The notes beneath the pieces were generated by a model that was not told the origin of the DNA, searched no databases, and saw only the letters and a list, made by a program, of their open reading frames with translations. The translations under genes were made by a program, and so were the position numbers. Shown here piece after piece: positions 12,354-13,113 of a stretch of DNA of 13,113 nucleotides. Origin of the DNA: Baffinella frigidus (Eukaryota > Cryptophyceae > Cryptomonadales > Baffinellaceae); contig MU646690.1 of the NCBI GenBank assembly GCA_026770585.1, forward strand, positions 105,229 to 118,341, in the 5' to 3' direction. The first letter of the stretch is position 1; the number at the start of each line of letters is the position of its first letter.

Positions 12354-12492
12354 CCACTTAGCAGCCACCGGGGGCTTCACGGATACAGTCCATCTAAACG
12401 ATTTGTACTAGAATCTTATCCATTGCCCTGAAATTCTAACCGCGTTTCCCCCGGATATCCGGGGGAGAGGGAACTCGGCTGCTGCTAAGTGG
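12354..12492 (+). mobile_element. MITE family C, copy 2
   Basis: CCACTTAGCAGCCACCGG at the left, CGGCTGCTGCTAAGTGG at the right, 139 bp, internal TTCACGGATACAG and GATTTGTACTAGAATC. A GC palindrome (CCCCCGGATATCCGGGGG) lies near the right end. Confidence 0.87.
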
Positions 12493-12596
12493 GTGTTGCG
12501 AGGGGTCGCCACAAGTCAATTCCCCGGAAGGAATGAGGGGAATCGTTTGCTTTTGGCATAGTTGATCGTTGAATATGACGACCCTGAAGGGAGTTA
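12493..12596. other. Intron sequence with a dispersed-repeat fragment
   Basis: 12512-12533 (AAGTCAATTCCCCGGAAGG) is the reverse complement, with one or two differences, of 5776-5797. Nothing else recognised. Confidence 0.55.
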
Positions 12597-12767
12597 GAGC
12601 GCTGTGCAGAGTAGTTGGCCACCGGGAAATGGGGAAATGGGAAAATTGGAGCCATTTCGTCCACTTTCGAGAAATTCGTGGCACTAAATTTCTCAAAAAT
12701 TGACAAAATGGCTCCAATTTCTCGATTTTCCATTATTTCCGGTGGCCAACTTCTCTGCACAGCGCTC
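12597..12767. mobile_element. Long foldback element flanked by TA
   Basis: Arms of about 80 bp (outermost GAGCGCTGTGCAGAG / CTCTGCACAGCGCTC, innermost GAGAAATT / AATTTCTC at 12669-12676 and 12687-12694) leave a 10-nt loop. TA lies immediately outside both ends (12595-12596, 12768-12769), as expected for a Tc1/mariner-type MITE. No transposase is present. Confidence 0.9.
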
Positions 12768-12769
12768 TA

Positions 12770-13069
12770 GACCATGCATCCCGATTCATCCTTCGAATCC
12801 CATTCTCATCCGGGAGCATGTTTAATTTAAAAGAAAATGGCCTATCAAACCGGATTCTGGCACTAATCGAACCGGATTCTGGCCCTAAATTCTGGCCCTA
12901 ATTAAATTTACTTAGGGCCCTAATTAACCCAGCGCTCTACCCCCTCCATCAGTCTGGCGTGGCTAGATGCGCCGGCGCACCCAAGACTGTTTCCTAGTCA
13001 GAGTGTTGCCTTCAACGAATTCTGTGTGAGACAGAGGAGGCGACGCCGCGCTTGCCTCACCCCCTAACA
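12770..13069. other. Intron or flank, weak tandem repeat, no exon found
   Basis: CATCCGGGAGCATGTTT is shared with 9729. AACCGGATTCTGGCMCTAA is repeated about 2.5 times at 12848-12905, and there is an AT palindrome near 12900-12927. I looked for the next alpha-kinase exon (G-V after D-I-Q, L-T-D-P) and did not find it. Confidence 0.5.
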
Positions 13070-13113
13070 CCTAAACCCTAAACCCTAAACCCTAAACCCT
13101 AAACCCTAAACCC
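13070..13113. repeat. CCCTAAA array at right edge
   Basis: About six heptamers run off the window with the C-rich strand still on top. A right chromosome end should read TTTAGGG, so this is an interstitial (intronic) array or an assembly edge, not a telomere. Confidence 0.93.

Noticed and set aside
12328-13069. Search for the next alpha-kinase exon (G-V...L-T-D-P)
   Set aside because: No AG-bounded block with this motif was found, so the gene must continue beyond the window.
1-13113. CRISPR array
   Set aside because: The repeats are contiguous tandem repeats or microsatellites without unique spacers of constant length, in a spliced eukaryotic gene.

Overview
The window is nuclear DNA from a eukaryote, probably a microbial alga or a related protist. 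Three things point this way: TTTAGGG/CCCTAAA-type telomeric heptamers (plants and green algae, dinoflagellates, chromerids and relatives) at both window ends and throughout; short coding blocks bounded by AG...GT; and introns full of microsatellites and small inverted-repeat elements. The lineage cannot be fixed from the sequence. No prokaryotic-style gene, rRNA, tRNA or CRISPR array is seen.

The window appears to hold one fragmentary plus-strand gene. Twelve short exons (E1-E12, 47-90 nt, about 838 coding nt over 11.5 kb) can be placed between 489 and 12023. Their reading frames join at every junction, including two junctions that split a codon. E7-E12 read in order as an alpha-kinase catalytic domain (myosin heavy chain kinase / eEF2 kinase / TRPM7 type): ATP-binding Lys block (FCAKRY), helix block (DCLMQEKAAELGKAFN), LPVKKIDV block, LLEPFLDD...KFNNNDFV block, and the NTP...SYF...LLVCDIQ strand with the catalytic Asp and metal-binding Gln. 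The N-terminus lies upstream. The C-terminal part of the domain, including its glycine-rich and zinc-binding segments, must lie beyond the right edge. I do not recognise the protein encoded by E1-E6.

Introns make up over 90% of the gene. They hold telomere-like heptamer tracts, each with its own variant (CCCTAAA, CCCCAAA, CCCGGAT, CCCTGGA, a 21-bp higher-order TCTAGGG array), CT/GA, AAT/ATT, GTT and CTT microsatellites, and several families of 130-175 bp non-autonomous inverted-repeat elements: A, two copies; B, three; C, two plus a fragment; D, one; and a long TA-flanked foldback.

The most striking pattern is that most exons are surrounded by partial copies of themselves. Copies upstream of the intact exon start at the acceptor and contain only the exon's beginning. 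Copies downstream end at the donor and contain only the exon's end. The pattern is clear at E1, E4, E6, E7, E9, E10, E11 and E12. E8 is present twice in full. I call these boundary-anchored copies 'echoes'. Tandem duplication with one breakpoint in the exon and one in the adjacent intron would produce them.

Layout: 1-488 telomeric array and 5' intron or flank; 489-1956 E1-E3; 1957-3193 E4-E5 with element A1; 3194-4864 E6 and its echoes; 4865-6321 elements B1/B2 and a 68-bp array leading into E7; 6322-7674 E7 and E8 with copies; 7675-9091 acceptor ladder and E9; 9092-10338 E10; 10339-11327 element B3 and E11; 11328-12327 CT-rich intron, E12 and its echo; 12328-13113 intron with element C2, a foldback, and a terminal heptamer array.
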